Shown: positions 16,443-26,696, numbered from the stretch's first letter. The stretch: DNA of 64,000 nt from Campylobacter lari (GCF_900638335.1 NZ_LR134508.1:558001-622000); one strand, 5' to 3'. Notes: generated by a model from the sequence alone, not told the origin. Program-made: numbers and translations.

Positions 16443-17628
16443 CTAGCATTACCATGTTGCCCGGTTTTCTTTTAAATTTGGTTAGATTTTTAAATTTTGG
16501 TTTATCTATAGCAAAGGCAATTAAAACAGTCAATAAAACGATGTAAAAATACATAAAACCATTGCTTTCAAAATAATACATTAAAGTCCCAAGTACAGCA
16601 GGTGCAAATAAAGCACCAAAAGAATAAGTAAAAAGAACAGCTCTACCAAGCTCAACTCTTTTGCTAGAATCTTCGAGCATGTCGTTTGCTCTAGCTAAAG
16701 AAAGAGCATACAAACAACACATTCCCATACCTAGTAAAAAGCCAAAAAAATATTTTAAATAAATATTATAGCTTAATAACAAAATGCAAAGCATAGCACT
16801 TAAAGCAGTAAAAGCGCATAAGATAATAGCAAATTTACGACTGATTTTATCAGAAAGACTCCCAATAAAAAGTTGAGATATAAACCCTCCTAACATAGTG
16901 CAAAATATAAAAATCGAAGCTTCTTTTGCGCCAAATCCTTGTGTGAGTATAAATAAAGAAGCCATGGAGAAAAATCCATTTAAAAGCATACCTGCTATAA
17001 AGCTTGTCACTAAGGCTAAAGGTACAATATCAAAAACTTTAGGAATGGAAATTTTGGTTTTTTGTGGTAAAACCGGTTCTTTAATACGGATTAAAAACAA
17101 AGGAATAGAAGCAAACATAATAAAACTAGCGCTTAAAATAAACACTGTATTGCTTGGGAAATCAAAGGACATAAGTAAAATTCCAAAGCCTGATGATGAG
17201 TAAAATACTACTTCATAAAAGGCTATTACTCTTGAACGAATAGCATTTTTTGCTTTTTCATTAAGCCATGATTCTATGACCATTAAAAGTGCATAGTAAC
17301 AAAAGCCAAGCAAAAATCTCAAAACCATCCAAAAATATAGATTAGAATTTAAACTATGAAGCATAGTGGCTATACCAAAAATGATAGCAAAAATTCCAAA
17401 AGATCTTATATGTCCTACTTTAGAGACTATCCTATGAGCACTAATAGTGCTTACCATAGCACCAAGAAAATAACAACTTCCTATTATTCCTATATAAAAA
17501 TTACTAACATTGTTGTGTTTTAAAATAATTGCTATAGAATTTACCGTTAAAGCACTTCCTATAAAAACAAAAATCATACCAAAAAACAATGCAGTTAATG
17601 ATCTAATCGTTCTTTTTGAGCTCAACAT
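16432..17628 (-). CDS. MFS transporter (YcaD-like)
   Basis: A 398-residue inner-membrane protein with about 12 hydrophobic segments. The N-terminal pattern of VNSIAIILKHNNVSNFYIGI, GSCYFLGAMVSTISAHRIV and VGHIRSFGIF matches the YcaD/CsbX-like group of the major facilitator superfamily; FIGSLSDKISRK between helices 8 and 9 is the usual cytoplasmic MFS loop motif. The substrate cannot be told from sequence. It overlaps the next gene by 11 bases and the preceding one by 7 bases, so it belongs to a tightly coupled leftward run. Confidence 0.83.
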   Translation of the reverse strand: MLSSKRTIRSLTALFFGMIFVFIGSALTVNSIAIILKHNNVSNFYIGIIGSCYFLGAMVSTISAHRIVSKVGHIRSFGIFAIIFGIATMLHSLNSNLYFWMVLRFLLGFCYYALLMVIESWLNEKAKNAIRSRVIAFYEVVFYSSSGFGILLMSFDFPSNTVFILSASFIMFASIPLFLIRIKEPVLPQKTKISIPKVFDIVPLALVTSFIAGMLLNGFFSMASLFILTQGFGAKEASIFIFCTMLGGFISQLFIGSLSDKISRKFAIILCAFTALSAMLCILLLSYNIYLKYFFGFLLGMGMCCLYALSLARANDMLEDSSKRVELGRAVLFTYSFGALFAPAVLGTLMYYFESNGFMYFYIVLLTVLIAFAIDKPKFKNLTKFKRKPGNMVMLDDN

Positions 17629-18107
17629 TTTCTTATTAAAAAATTATATATTAATACCGCTATGGGTGTGACAAACATTGCACAAAACAAGGCAAAAATA
17701 CTCATTAAGCCTTGAAACTCTAAAAATAAAAATCCTGCTATTAAAAACACATAAGCAAAAATTTTAAACAAAGAAAAAAAAGCTAATACGTTTTTAAAAA
17801 TACTTTTAAATTTTGGTTTTAAATCGTCATCTATATGGATAAATTTTATAATTTTTGGCAAAGAATATTGTTTTTTAGCAAAAATTTGCAAAGGCCTTTG
17901 CGTAAAATCATAATTTTTAACTGCCTTAAAAATAAAATTTTTATAATTTAAAAAAGATATCAGAATGATTAAATTTTGAGCCAAAAAGCCAAATTCAAAG
18001 CTTATAAAGGTTTTAAAGCTTAATTCTTTATATAAAAAAACTCCTGCTAAGAAAAGTAAATTTAATCCTAGCAAGAGTTTTAGTAAAATTTTAGGCTTTA
18101 GGATCAT
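17622..18107 (-). CDS. Integral membrane protein of unknown function
   Basis: A 161-residue protein with four hydrophobic stretches (about 8-25, 32-52, 105-127 and 135-155) separated by a basic cytoplasmic stretch (about 58-95: NYDFTQRPLQIFAKKQYSL). No catalytic motif was recognised. It overlaps its upstream neighbour by 17 bases and the MFS gene by 7 bases, implying translational coupling. The same order occurs in C. jejuni (Cj0851c, from memory). Confidence 0.75.
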   Translation of the reverse strand: MILKPKILLKLLLGLNLLFLAGVFLYKELSFKTFISFEFGFLAQNLIILISFLNYKNFIFKAVKNYDFTQRPLQIFAKKQYSLPKIIKFIHIDDDLKPKFKSIFKNVLAFFSLFKIFAYVFLIAGFLFLEFQGLMSIFALFCAMFVTPIAVLIYNFLIRKC

Positions 18108-18369
18108 TTTTTAAATCTTTATAGCGATTTTCTTCTTTAAATTCCTCATAGCTTTTTACTTGTGCTTTGTAAGCTTTATAAACATTCAAAATTGCTGCAG
18201 CTACTCCTATAAACACTCCTACCCAAAAAAGCCAAGCTATACCGGTTATATTTTTTAAAAAATAGCCTATTCCAACTCCAATTAAAACAGCTACAACCAT
18301 GGATATGCCAAGGCTTAATCCATCTGCAGCTTCTATACCTTTGCGAATGATTTTTTGTCTTTTATTCAT
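18091..18369 (-). CDS. AtpZ/AtpI-like small membrane protein
   Basis: A 92-residue protein with two hydrophobic helices (about 17-37 and 43-64) rich in Gly, of the AtpZ/AtpI type ([19 protein letters not shown] then [20 protein letters not shown]). Relatives assist assembly of the c-ring of ATP synthase or bind Mg2+; here no atp operon is nearby, so the role is unproven. The C-terminus is charged. Its ATG overlaps the hemL stop by 4 bases, indicating coupled translation. Confidence 0.75.
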   Translation of the reverse strand: MNKRQKIIRKGIEAADGLSLGISMVVAVLIGVGIGYFLKNITGIAWLFWVGVFIGVAAAILNVYKAYKAQVKSYEEFKEENRYKDLKNDPKA

Positions 18370-19643
18370 AGGGTTTTAAAACTTTCTTGTGCTGCTTGTA
18401 TAGTTTTATCAATGATTTTTTTATCCATACATTCACATATAAAACCTGTTTCAAATTGAGATGGTGCCAAATACACACCTTTGCTTAGCATTTGTGCATG
18501 AAATTTAGCAAATAATTTAGTATCTGATTTTAAAGCATCTTGATAGTTATTAACAGGGTTTTCACAAAAGAAAAATCCAAACATAGAACCAACGCAATTA
18601 ACTTGCAAAGGAATTTTGCAATCATTTGCAGCCTCTTTAAAGCCTTGAGTAAGTCTTTTGCCTAGTTTTTCTAATTTTTCATATAAACCTTCATAATTTC
18701 TTGCTTTTTTTAAGCTCGCATAACCTGCAGCCATAGCAAGAGGATTACCACTTAGCGTTCCTGCTTGATATACCCCACCCAAAGGACTTAATAAATCCAT
18801 AATCTCAGTCCTTGCAGCAAAAGCAGCCGCAGGCATACCTCCGCCTATAACCTTACCAAAAGTTACTATGTCGGCTTTTATATTATTAATTCCAAAAGAG
18901 CCTAGATATGAAGCTCTAAAGCCACTCATTACTTCATCAAAAATTAAAAGAATTTGATGCTCATCACATAGTTTTCTTAATTCTTGTAAAAATTCTATTT
19001 TAGCAGGTACTAAACCCATGTTTCCTGCAATTGGCTCTATAATAATACAAGCTATATTATTATCATTATTGATTAAGTTTTTAACACTATCGATGTCATT
19101 ATAAATAGCTACTAGGGTATTTTTAGCTACATCTGTTAAAACTCCTAGTGAGCTTGGGGTATTAAAAGTAGCCGCACCACTTCCAGCACTTACCAATAAA
19201 GAATCAGAATGTCCATGATAACATCCTTCAAATTTGATGATTTTATCTTTTTTGCTAAATCCTCTTGCAAGACGAATAGCACTCATAGTAGCTTCTGTAC
19301 CACTACTTACAAAGCGTATTTTGTCTAAGTGTGGCCAATCTTTTAGGATAAATTTAGCTAACTTAGTTTCAGCTAGGGTTGGTGCACCAAAGCTTGAACC
19401 ATGTTCTAAAGCTTTTTTGCAAGCTTTTTCAATATTCTCATCGCAATGTCCAAAAAGTAAAGGTCCCCAACTTTGTACATAATCTATATAAGTATTATCT
19501 TCTATATCACTAATATAAGCACCTTTTCCTTGTTTGATAAATAAGGGATTGCTACCCACGCTAGCAAAGGCGCGCACAGGAGAATCAACCCCACCTGCTA
19601 TATATTCACAAGCTTCTTCAAAGGCTTTTTTATTGTTTTTCAT
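18366..19643 (-). CDS. hemL: Glutamate-1-semialdehyde 2,1-aminomutase
   Basis: PLP enzyme converting glutamate-1-semialdehyde to 5-aminolevulinate in the C5 haem pathway. It is 425 residues, the usual length. Visible: [50 protein letters not shown] (PLP Asp) and [14 protein letters not shown] (PLP lysine). The frame is open 17 codons upstream, but ATG 19643 follows AAAAGGAG and fits the family start. That ribosome site lies inside the end of the cytochrome gene, whose stop falls 13 bases within hemL, so translation is coupled. Confidence 0.95.
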   Translation of the reverse strand: MKNNKKAFEEACEYIAGGVDSPVRAFASVGSNPLFIKQGKGAYISDIEDNTYIDYVQSWGPLLFGHCDENIEKACKKALEHGSSFGAPTLAETKLAKFILKDWPHLDKIRFVSSGTEATMSAIRLARGFSKKDKIIKFEGCYHGHSDSLLVSAGSGAATFNTPSSLGVLTDVAKNTLVAIYNDIDSVKNLINNDNNIACIIIEPIAGNMGLVPAKIEFLQELRKLCDEHQILLIFDEVMSGFRASYLGSFGINNIKADIVTFGKVIGGGMPAAAFAARTEIMDLLSPLGGVYQAGTLSGNPLAMAAGYASLKKARNYEGLYEKLEKLGKRLTQGFKEAANDCKIPLQVNCVGSMFGFFFCENPVNNYQDALKSDTKLFAKFHAQMLSKGVYLAPSQFETGFICECMDKKIIDKTIQAAQESFKTL

Positions 19644-19983
19644 TTTTACTCCTTTTATTATTGGTAATGTAATCATAAAGCGATTTGATCTCATCTTCTG
19701 TTAATGAGTAGGTTGGCATAATGCTTTTTGCCTCTTGAGGTTGGTTTAGTATTTCTCTAAAACGCTTATAAGGTGTGTTTTTAATACTTGGCACTATAAA
19801 AGGAGTTTTTTCTCCATTTTTAGTGTAATATCCTAGTATTTGTTGTTCTCCATCACCATGACATTTAGCACAACTTATGCCTCTTGGATTTTTGTAAAGA
19901 GATTCTTGGTATTCTTTAGGTGAAATAAAATCTTCAGCCCAAGCACCATAAACTATAAAAAATAAAAATAAAATAATTTTCAT
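19630..19983 (-). CDS. Small periplasmic c-type cytochrome
   Basis: A 117-residue single-haem cytochrome. Signal peptide about 1-16 (ending in GAWA). The haem-binding CAKCH is at about 38-42 and a possible axial Met in SIMPTYSL near 90. It probably shuttles electrons in the periplasm; the specific partner oxidase cannot be told. It is the first gene of the leftward hemL-FliK-like run, which couples a cytochrome to a haem-synthesis gene. AAAGGTGAT precedes the start. It diverges from folD. Confidence 0.85.
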   Translation of the reverse strand: MKIILFLFFIVYGAWAEDFISPKEYQESLYKNPRGISCAKCHGDGEQQILGYYTKNGEKTPFIVPSIKNTPYKRFREILNQPQEAKSIMPTYSLTEDEIKSLYDYITNNKRSKNEKQ

Positions 19984-20019
19984 TTATCACCTTTAACAAA
20001 AAAAGAAGTTTTGTTATGA

Positions 20020-20025
20020 TACAAT
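20020..20025 (+). promoter_or_regulatory. Probable folD -10 box
   Basis: TACAAT in the context TTGTTATGATACAAT, 38 bases before the folD ATG, in the gap between the divergent cytochrome gene and folD. T-rich DNA precedes it, as is usual for Campylobacter sigma-70 promoters. Confidence 0.4.
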
Positions 20026-20063
20026 TTTTTAAGTTAAAGAAAGCTATAAATTTAAGGAAAGAA

Positions 20064-20912
20064 ATGACACTTTTAGATGGCAAAAGACTGAGCGATGAGA
20101 TTAAAGAAAATCTTAAACAAGAAGTAGCAAAGCTTAAAGATCAAAGTATAGAGCCTTGCTTGGCTGTGATTTTAGTAGGAGAAGATCCTGCTAGTACTAC
20201 TTATGTGGGTTCTAAAGCAAAGGCTTGTGAGCAATGTGGGATTAAGTCTTTAGTTTATAAACTTGATGTAAACACAACTCAAAATGAGCTTTTGGCTTTA
20301 ATTAATACCTTAAATCATGATGATAGTGTTGATGGGATTTTGGTTCAGCTTCCATTGCCAGTACATATTAATAAAGATATAATCTTAGAAAGTATTAATT
20401 TTAATAAAGATGTAGATGGTTTTCATCCTTTTAATGTTGGGAATTTAAATTTAAATTTAAAAGGTGGTTTTTTACCATGTACACCTCTGGGTGTTATGAA
20501 AATTTTAGAACATTATGATATAAAATTAGAGGGCGCTGATGTAGTTGTAATAGGAGCTTCTAATATAGTAGGTCGTCCCATGGCGACGCTTTTATTAAAT
20601 GCAAATGCTAGTGTGAGTATTTGTCATATTTATACAAAAGATTTAAAAGCTTACACAAAAAATGCTGATATTATCATTGTAGCAGCAGGTTGTCCAAATC
20701 TTTTAAAAGAAGATATGGTTAAAGAGGGTGTGATAGTAGTTGATGTAGGGATTAATAGAGTTGATGGAAAAATAGTAGGTGATGTTGATTTTGAAAATGT
20801 AAGTAAAAATGCTAGTTATATTACTCCTGTGCCAGGCGGGGTGGGGCCTATGACCATAGCAATGCTTTTAGAAAATACTATAAAATCAGCTAAAAATAGG
20901 ATTAAAAAATGA
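20064..20912 (+). CDS. folD: Methylenetetrahydrofolate dehydrogenase / methenyl-THF cyclohydrolase
   Basis: Bifunctional cytosolic enzyme oxidising 5,10-methylene-THF (NADP+) and opening methenyl-THF to 10-formyl-THF. It is 282 residues, the standard length. Visible: VGEDPASTTYVGSKAKACE (catalytic Tyr and Lys), GILVQLPLP, KDVDGFHPFNVG, PCTPLG, VVIGASNIVGRPMA (nucleotide-binding loop) and TPVPGGVGPMT. The frame extends 16 codons upstream, but TTTAAGGAAAG before ATG 20064 and family length favour this start. It overlaps lepB by 4 bases. Confidence 0.96.
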   Translation: MTLLDGKRLSDEIKENLKQEVAKLKDQSIEPCLAVILVGEDPASTTYVGSKAKACEQCGIKSLVYKLDVNTTQNELLALINTLNHDDSVDGILVQLPLPVHINKDIILESINFNKDVDGFHPFNVGNLNLNLKGGFLPCTPLGVMKILEHYDIKLEGADVVVIGASNIVGRPMATLLLNANASVSICHIYTKDLKAYTKNADIIIVAAGCPNLLKEDMVKEGVIVVDVGINRVDGKIVGDVDFENVSKNASYITPVPGGVGPMTIAMLLENTIKSAKNRIKK

Positions 20913-21757
20913 ATTTTTTGAAAAAAATATATAAATTCACGCAATCTTGGACAGGAACTTTAATAGTTGTTTTATTGATTATATTTTTCTTTATACAAGC
21001 TTTTACTATACCAAGTGGTTCTATGAAAAATACTTTATTAGTAGGGGATTTTTTATTTGTAAAAAAATTCTCTTATGGTATTCCAACCCCGCATATTCCT
21101 TGGATAGAAGTGCCTGTTTTACCTGATTTTAATAAAAATGGACATTTAGTAAGTGCTGAAGGTCCTAAAAGAGGAGATATTGTAGTATTTAGATATCCAC
21201 ATGAGCCAAAAATTCATTATGTAAAAAGATGTGTGGCTAAGGGCGGAGATGAGGTTGTTTTTGCAAATAAAACCTTATATGTGCGTATGGTTGAGGGTGA
21301 TGAATATATGAAAGATTATTATCCTAATAAAACAAAAATCATAGGCGGAAGGCTTTTTGTAAAAGAACCTTTTGTGGAAAAAGGAATACATTATGATTCT
21401 AGAGTGGATATAGAAAGTGTGTTTTTTCGCTATTTGAATTTAGGTCAATTTGCTATGAAGCCCGTTTCTTTTGATGAATTAGGTGCTAATAATATTTATG
21501 GTTTTAATGCTTATTATTATAGAGTGCCTGAAAATGAGTATTTTATGATGGGCGATAACCGCGATCACTCTAGTGATAGTAGATTTTGGGGAAGTGTAGA
21601 TTATAAATATATAGTTGGTCAACCTTGGTTTATTTATTTTTCATGGGATGAAAATAAAAAAGTTAGATGGGAAAGAGTAGGGCGTTTGGTTGAAACTATA
21701 GAAAAAGATGAGCGTTTTATCCATCATAATGAAAGCGATATAGAAGCTTTAGAATAA
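20909..21757 (+). CDS. lepB: Signal peptidase I
   Basis: Inner-membrane serine peptidase that removes Sec/Tat signal peptides. It is 282 residues with one N-terminal membrane anchor (about 17-34). The catalytic Ser38 is in IPSGSMKNTL, the general base Lys106 in HYVKRCVAKGGDEV, and the conserved MGDNRDHSSDSRFWG box follows near 210. The insert between the Lys and the GDNRD box is long, as in other Campylobacter LepB. ATGA overlap with folD shows an operon. An inverted repeat follows the stop codon. Confidence 0.95.
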   Translation: MNFLKKIYKFTQSWTGTLIVVLLIIFFFIQAFTIPSGSMKNTLLVGDFLFVKKFSYGIPTPHIPWIEVPVLPDFNKNGHLVSAEGPKRGDIVVFRYPHEPKIHYVKRCVAKGGDEVVFANKTLYVRMVEGDEYMKDYYPNKTKIIGGRLFVKEPFVEKGIHYDSRVDIESVFFRYLNLGQFAMKPVSFDELGANNIYGFNAYYYRVPENEYFMMGDNRDHSSDSRFWGSVDYKYIVGQPWFIYFSWDENKKVRWERVGRLVETIEKDERFIHHNESDIEALE

Positions 21758-21788
21758 TTACCCAAAGAAACAATGTAAAATTTTTTAT

Positions 21789-21814
21789 GTGTAGAAAATG
21801 TATAGTTTCTACAC
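21789..21814. terminator. 9-bp inverted repeat after lepB
   Basis: GTGTAGAAA (21789-21797) and TTTCTACAC (21806-21814) form a perfect 9-bp stem with an 8-base loop, 31 bases after the lepB stop codon. It is followed by AAATTTATAAAAAT, without a clean T-run. It is either a weak terminator of folD-lepB or an operator for the aminotransferase gene downstream. Confidence 0.45.
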
Positions 21815-21920
21815 AAATTTATAAAAATATACACTCTTAATTTTATTCGTAGATTTTTTTAAGCTCCAAGTTGTAACAATTAACACAAATAAAAATCAAA
21901 GCAAAAATAAAGGATAAAAA

Positions 21921-23087
21921 ATGCTAAGTCAAAGATCTCAAAATTTAGGAGAATCCTTAACTTTAGTAATGACTGATATAGCCAAAACTTTAAAAGCAAA
22001 TGGTGAAAAAGTTATTAGTTTTTCAGCAGGTGAGCCTGATTTTGATACTCCAGAAATCATTAAAAAAGCAGCAATTGAAGCTATTGAAAAAGGTTGCGGG
22101 GCTTATACACCAGTTGTGGGTATAAAAGAAGTTATAGAAGCTATACAATATAAATTTAAAAATGATAATAATTTAGAATATAAAGCAAGCGAAATCATTA
22201 CCAATGTTGGTGCTAAACATTCTTTATTTATGGCGATTGAGTGTTTGGTTGAAGAAGGTGATGAGGTTATCATACCAAGTCCTTATTGGGTGAGTTATCC
22301 TGAAATGGTGAAATTTGCAGGTGGAACTCCTATATTTATAGAAGGTGAAGCAAAAAATGGCTTTAAAATTACTCCTGAGCAATTAAAACAAGCTATTACT
22401 CCAAAAACAAAGGTTTTGATGTTTAATTCCCCATCAAATCCTACGGGTGCTATATATTCTAAAGAAGAAATTACTGCTTTGGCTAAGGTTTTAGAAGGAA
22501 CTAAAATCGTAGTTTTAAGCGATGAGATTTATGAAAAATTAGTTTATGATGGAGAATTTTGTGCTTTTGCGCAAGTGAGCGAAGATGCTTTAAATAGAAC
22601 TGTAAGTATTAATGGTCTTAGTAAATGCGGTGCTATGCCAGGATGGCGTTTTGGTTATATGGCAAGTAAAATGAGTGAGTTTAATAATGCTGTTAAAAAA
22701 TTACAAGGACAAAGCACTTCAAATATCTGCTCAATCATTCAACACGCAGCTTTACCGGCCTTGCTTGGAAGAGCAGATAGTGATATTGAAATGATGAGAC
22801 AAGCTTTTTTAAAGCGTAGAGAATTAGCGTGTGAAATTTTAGCTAAAAGCAATAAGTTAAAATTAGAACAAATTCCACAAGGAGCTTTTTATTTATTTAT
22901 CTCTTGTAAAGAAGTTGATAGCGATTCTATGAGATTTTGTAAAAGATTATTAGAAGAGCAAAAAGTAGCTTTAGTGCCAGGCATAGGTTTTGGTATGGAA
23001 GGGTATTTTAGACTTTCTTATGCAACTAATGAAAAAGACATCATTGAGGGTTGTGAAAAGATCGTTGAATTTGTAAAAAACTACTAA
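21921..23087 (+). CDS. aspC: Aspartate-type aminotransferase (class I, PLP)
   Basis: A 388-residue fold-type I PLP enzyme, probably aspartate:2-oxoglutarate aminotransferase of the AspB subgroup. Visible: FSAGEPDFDTPE, YTPVVGIKE, VGAKHSLFMAI, SPYWVSYPEMV, FNSPSNPTGAIY (Asn of NPTG), SDEIYEKLVYDG (Asp-Tyr) and SINGLSKCGAMPGWRFGY (PLP lysine). AAAGGATAAAA precedes the ATG. It stands alone between an inverted repeat and a strong terminator. Specificity (Asp, Tyr or prephenate) is not certain; the gene name is the conventional one. Confidence 0.88.
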   Translation: MLSQRSQNLGESLTLVMTDIAKTLKANGEKVISFSAGEPDFDTPEIIKKAAIEAIEKGCGAYTPVVGIKEVIEAIQYKFKNDNNLEYKASEIITNVGAKHSLFMAIECLVEEGDEVIIPSPYWVSYPEMVKFAGGTPIFIEGEAKNGFKITPEQLKQAITPKTKVLMFNSPSNPTGAIYSKEEITALAKVLEGTKIVVLSDEIYEKLVYDGEFCAFAQVSEDALNRTVSINGLSKCGAMPGWRFGYMASKMSEFNNAVKKLQGQSTSNICSIIQHAALPALLGRADSDIEMMRQAFLKRRELACEILAKSNKLKLEQIPQGAFYLFISCKEVDSDSMRFCKRLLEEQKVALVPGIGFGMEGYFRLSYATNEKDIIEGCEKIVEFVKNY

Positions 23088-23093
23088 TTTCTT

Positions 23094-23120
23094 AAGCCTG
23101 TTAAAAACAGGCTTTCTTTC
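23094..23120 (+). terminator. Intrinsic terminator of the aminotransferase gene
   Basis: AAGCCTGTT (23094-23102), an AAA loop and AACAGGCTT (23106-23114) give a perfect 9-bp stem, followed by TCTTTC. It begins 6 bases after the stop codon and is one of the more GC-rich hairpins in the window. Confidence 0.8.
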
Positions 23121-23175
23121 AAAAAACTTATAAGCAAGTCTTTGGTATGATTATGCAAAAAATATAGGAAAATCA

Positions 23176-24297
23176 ATGGAATTTGAAGTTCAATATAAAA
23201 GTGCAAATGCTAGAGCTTGTCGTATAAAAACTACACATAGTGAAATTTTAACTCCCATTTTTATGCCAGTTGGGACTTTGGCTGCGATTAAAAGCTTAGA
23301 TGCTATTGATATGAGTGAAATTTTAAATGCAAAAATCATTTTAGCAAATACTTATCATTTGTATTTAAGACCAGGATCTAAGGTGATTAAACAAATGGGT
23401 GGCTTGCATGGTTTCAGTAAATTTAAAGGCTCTTTTTTAACAGATAGTGGAGGTTTTCAAGCTTTTTCTTTAAGTAAAAATTCAAAACCTGATGAAAAAG
23501 GAATTCAATTTAAAAGTCATATTGATGGAAGTTTGCATTATTTTACCCCGCAAAGTGTTTTAGATGCACAGTATGATTTTAATTCAGATATTATGATGAT
23601 TTTAGATGATTTAGTGGCTTTACCTGCAAGTAAAGAAAGGATAGAACTTTCTTTAAAACGCACTATAAAATGGGCAAAAGAGGCTATTGATTATCATAAA
23701 TTAAAGCAAAGTCAAGGTATAGGAATAGGGCAAAATATCTTTGGCATTATCCAAGGTGGAACGGATTTTGAAGCTAGAAAAATTTGTTCTCAAGCACTTT
23801 GTGAGATGGACTTTGATGGTCTTGCTATAGGTGGATTAAGCGTAGGAGAAGAAAATGAGGCTATGTATGATACGGTTGAAGCTATGATGCCTTATGTAGA
23901 TAACAATCGTCCTAGGTATTTAATGGGGGTTGGCACACCTGAAGATTTGGTAGAAAATGTAGCAAGAGGTGTGGATATGTTTGATTGTGTGATGCCAACA
24001 AGAAATGCAAGAAATGGAACTTTGTTTACTAGCTTTGGAAAATTTAATATCAAAAAAGCAGAATTTATCACCGATTATGCCCCTATAGATAACAAATGTT
24101 CTTGTTATACATGCAAAAACTTTTCAAGGGCTTATTTAAATCATTTATTTAAAGCTAAAGAATTAACCTTTTTTAGACTCGCAAGCATTCATAATTTACA
24201 TTATTATTTAGATTTAGTAAAGCAAATGCGAGAGGCTATTATCAAAGATGAATTTGAAAATTTTAGAAAAGAATTTTATAGGCAAAGAATATGTTAA
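23176..24297 (+). CDS. tgt: tRNA-guanine (queuine) transglycosylase
   Basis: Exchanges guanine-34 for preQ1 in GUN-anticodon tRNAs, a step of queuosine synthesis. It is 373 residues, the standard length. Visible: [25 protein letters not shown] (catalytic/binding Asp), [38 protein letters not shown] (nucleophilic Asp), and the zinc site [26 protein letters not shown] precedes the ATG. Seven bases overlap with the CorA-like gene. Confidence 0.96.
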   Translation: MEFEVQYKSANARACRIKTTHSEILTPIFMPVGTLAAIKSLDAIDMSEILNAKIILANTYHLYLRPGSKVIKQMGGLHGFSKFKGSFLTDSGGFQAFSLSKNSKPDEKGIQFKSHIDGSLHYFTPQSVLDAQYDFNSDIMMILDDLVALPASKERIELSLKRTIKWAKEAIDYHKLKQSQGIGIGQNIFGIIQGGTDFEARKICSQALCEMDFDGLAIGGLSVGEENEAMYDTVEAMMPYVDNNRPRYLMGVGTPEDLVENVARGVDMFDCVMPTRNARNGTLFTSFGKFNIKKAEFITDYAPIDNKCSCYTCKNFSRAYLNHLFKAKELTFFRLASIHNLHYYLDLVKQMREAIIKDEFENFRKEFYRQRIC

Positions 24298-25055
24298 ATG
24301 ATACTTTAAAACAAATTATTAATAATATTAATATATCAAATGCTTATTATGAGTTTGATGAATTTGATGTTTTTATGTTAGATATTGCTAAAAATTCTAG
24401 AAATATTTTTATTTTTAAAGATAATCAAATTTTTGAATACAAAGATGAAAATTTGATTTTATTTTCTAATGCAGAATTTATAGCCATATTAAAAGAAATT
24501 TTGCAAAATGAAAAAGAAAAAAACAATACTATTAATCTCTCTATAGAAAAAAGAGAAGAGTTGATTTTGGAAAATAAAAAAGTCAAGAATTTTTTAACTA
24601 AATATTTTATATTAAAAGTTAAACTTGGTAAAAGTTCTAAGATTGTTTCATCTGTGCTTGAGGCTTGTAAAATATGTCACAGCAAACAACACTTTATAAA
24701 GAAAAATTTAAAAACGATTATTTTGAATTTAGCAATTTTAGAAAGAAGTATAAAAGACAATATTGCAAGATTAGAAGGAATATACACTTATATTAATACC
24801 GCAAGAAGTGAAAAAATCAATAAAAATATTTATTTTTTAAGTATTATTTCCGCGATTTTTTTACCTTTAAATTTAATTGTTGGATTTTTTGGTATGAATA
24901 CTAAAAATTTATTTTTATCTGAGAATGAATATGGGACTTATTATGTTCTGACTACAATTTTAGCTATATTTTTTATTTTATTTTTATGGTATCAATTTAA
25001 AGATAAAAAAGAATTGGATTTGGATGAATTTTCCGTAAAAAAGAAAAAGAAATGA
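24291..25055 (+). CDS. Short CorA-family divalent cation channel-like protein
   Basis: A 254-residue protein of the CorA type: a soluble N-terminal part, a long helix (about 125-185), then two C-terminal membrane helices (about 182-203 and 216-236). The first helix ends in GFFGMNTKN, the GMN selectivity motif. Typical CorA is about 315 residues, so the N-terminal funnel is shortened. A very Lys-rich tail follows. Mg2+ or Co2+ transport is likely from the motif, but relatives can also be Zn2+ exporters. The start lies in the tgt end, with AGGCAAAG upstream. Confidence 0.75.
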   Translation: MLNDTLKQIINNINISNAYYEFDEFDVFMLDIAKNSRNIFIFKDNQIFEYKDENLILFSNAEFIAILKEILQNEKEKNNTINLSIEKREELILENKKVKNFLTKYFILKVKLGKSSKIVSSVLEACKICHSKQHFIKKNLKTIILNLAILERSIKDNIARLEGIYTYINTARSEKINKNIYFLSIISAIFLPLNLIVGFFGMNTKNLFLSENEYGTYYVLTTILAIFFILFLWYQFKDKKELDLDEFSVKKKKK

Positions 25056-25056
25056 G

Positions 25057-25133
25057 TGGTACGCCCAAGAGGATTCGAACCTCTGACCTTTTGAACCGCA
25101 ATCAAATGCTCTATCCAGCTGAGCTATGGGCGC
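25057..25133 (-). tRNA. tRNA-Arg (anticodon GCG)
   Basis: A 77-base cloverleaf on the minus strand with encoded CCA. Acceptor stem GCGCCCA pairs with TGGGCGT (one G-T end pair), D-arm GCTCAGCTGGATAGAGC, anticodon stem TTTGA/TCAAA around the loop TTGCGGT (GCG at 34-36), and T-arm with GGTTCGAATCC. GCG reads CGC/CGU arginine codons. The 3' end sits 1 base from the stop codon of the convergent CorA-like gene. Confidence 0.93.
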
Positions 25134-25253
25134 AAAATAAAAGATTAATTTTATCAAAAAATTCTTAAAATTAGCAAAAATAAATAATTTTATAGAATTT
25201 TTATATTTTTATGCTAATCTTCTTTGAATAATATTTTAGCTTAAGGCAAAGTA

Positions 25254-26696
25254 ATGATACACAAGATTTTAATAGCCAATAGAGGTGAGATTGCAGTAAG
25301 GGTAATCCGTGCTTGTAGGGATTTACATATAAAAAGTGTCGCTGTTTATACTGAACCTGATCATGAGTGTTTGCATGTAAAAGTTGCTGATGAAGCATAT
25401 AGAATAGGAACTGATGCTATAAGAGGGTATTTAGATAGTAAAAGAATAGTTGAAATTGCTAAAGCTTGTGGAGCTGATGCTATACATCCTGGATATGGCT
25501 TTTTAAGTGAAAATTATGAATTTGCAAAAGAGTGTGAAGAAGCAGGGATTATCTTTATAGGACCAAAATCAGATGTTATTCGTAAAATGGGAAATAAAAA
25601 TATAGCAAGATATTTAATGAAAAAAAATGGAATTCCTGTAGTTCCAGGTACTGAAAAATTAAATCATTGCACATTAGAAGAAATTAAATTTCAAGCTTTA
25701 AAAATAGGCTATCCTGTGATTTTAAAGGCCAGTGGTGGGGGTGGCGGTAGAGGTATACGTGTAGTGCATAAAGAAGAAGATTTAGAAAAATCTTTTGAAG
25801 CATGCAAAAGAGAGGCATTAAGTTTTTTTAAAAATGATGAAGTTTTTATGGAAAAATATGTTATTAATCCAAGGCATATTGAGTTTCAAATTTTAGCAGA
25901 TAATTATGGTAATATCATTCATCTTTGTGAAAGAGATTGTTCTATACAAAGAAGACATCAAAAAATCATTGAAATAGCACCTTGTCCAAGTATCTCAGAA
26001 AAACTAAGAAAAACTATAGGTGTTACTGCAGTAGCTGCTGCAAAAGCTGTAGGTTACACTAATGTTGGGACGGTTGAGTTTTTGCTTGATGATTATAATA
26101 GATTTTATTTTATGGAAATGAATACAAGAATTCAAGTAGAACATCCAATCACAGAAGAAATCACAGGAATTGACCTTATTACAAGACAAATTCGTATAGC
26201 AAATGGGGAAATTTTAGATCTTGAGCAAAGCGATATAAAACCAAGAGGTTTTGCGATAGAGGCTAGGATTACAGCAGAAAATGTATGGAAAAATTTCATT
26301 CCAAGTCCAGGCAAAATCACAGAGTATTTTCCAGCTTTAGGGCCGTCTGTAAGAGTGGATAGTCATTTGTATAAAGACTACACTGTACCACCCTATTATG
26401 ATTCTTTGCTTGCAAAATTAATTGTTAAAGGTTCAAGTTATGATAGTGCGGTTAATAGACTTGAGAGAGCTTTGAAAGAATTTGTGATTGATGATATTAG
26501 AACAACTGTACCATTTTTAATTGCAATCACTAAAATAAGAGAATTTAGAAGAGGGTATTTTGATACTTCTTTTATAGAAACACATATGGAAGAGCTTTTG
26601 GAAAAAACAGAAGATAGACACCAAGAAAACAAAGAAGAAGTAATTGCTGCTATAGCTGCGGCCTTACAAAAGATAAAAGAAAGTAGACAATCATGA
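25254..26696 (+). CDS. pycA: Pyruvate carboxylase subunit A (biotin carboxylase)
   Basis: ATP-grasp biotin carboxylase that carboxylates the biotin of the partner subunit (PycB); in C. jejuni the two-subunit enzyme supplies oxaloacetate from pyruvate. It is 480 residues, longer than AccC (about 445) because of a C-terminal tail (EKTEDRHQENKEEV), which favours PycA. Visible: ANRGEIAVRVIRACRD, IHPGYGFLSEN, LKASGGGGGRGIRVV (ATP loop), MEKYVINPRHIEFQI, FYFMEMNTRIQVEHP (metal Glu/Asn, Arg) and VDSHLYKDYTVPPYYDSLL. It overlaps the next gene by 4 bases. The biotinylated partner is not in this window. Confidence 0.9.
   Translation: MIHKILIANRGEIAVRVIRACRDLHIKSVAVYTEPDHECLHVKVADEAYRIGTDAIRGYLDSKRIVEIAKACGADAIHPGYGFLSENYEFAKECEEAGIIFIGPKSDVIRKMGNKNIARYLMKKNGIPVVPGTEKLNHCTLEEIKFQALKIGYPVILKASGGGGGRGIRVVHKEEDLEKSFEACKREALSFFKNDEVFMEKYVINPRHIEFQILADNYGNIIHLCERDCSIQRRHQKIIEIAPCPSISEKLRKTIGVTAVAAAKAVGYTNVGTVEFLLDDYNRFYFMEMNTRIQVEHPITEEITGIDLITRQIRIANGEILDLEQSDIKPRGFAIEARITAENVWKNFIPSPGKITEYFPALGPSVRVDSHLYKDYTVPPYYDSLLAKLIVKGSSYDSAVNRLERALKEFVIDDIRTTVPFLIAITKIREFRRGYFDTSFIETHMEELLEKTEDRHQENKEEVIAAIAAALQKIKESRQS

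Noticed and set aside
20016..20063. Longer folD start at 20016
   Set aside because: It lies over the probable -10 box, lacks a ribosome site, and the family start with AAGGAAAG is 48 bases downstream.
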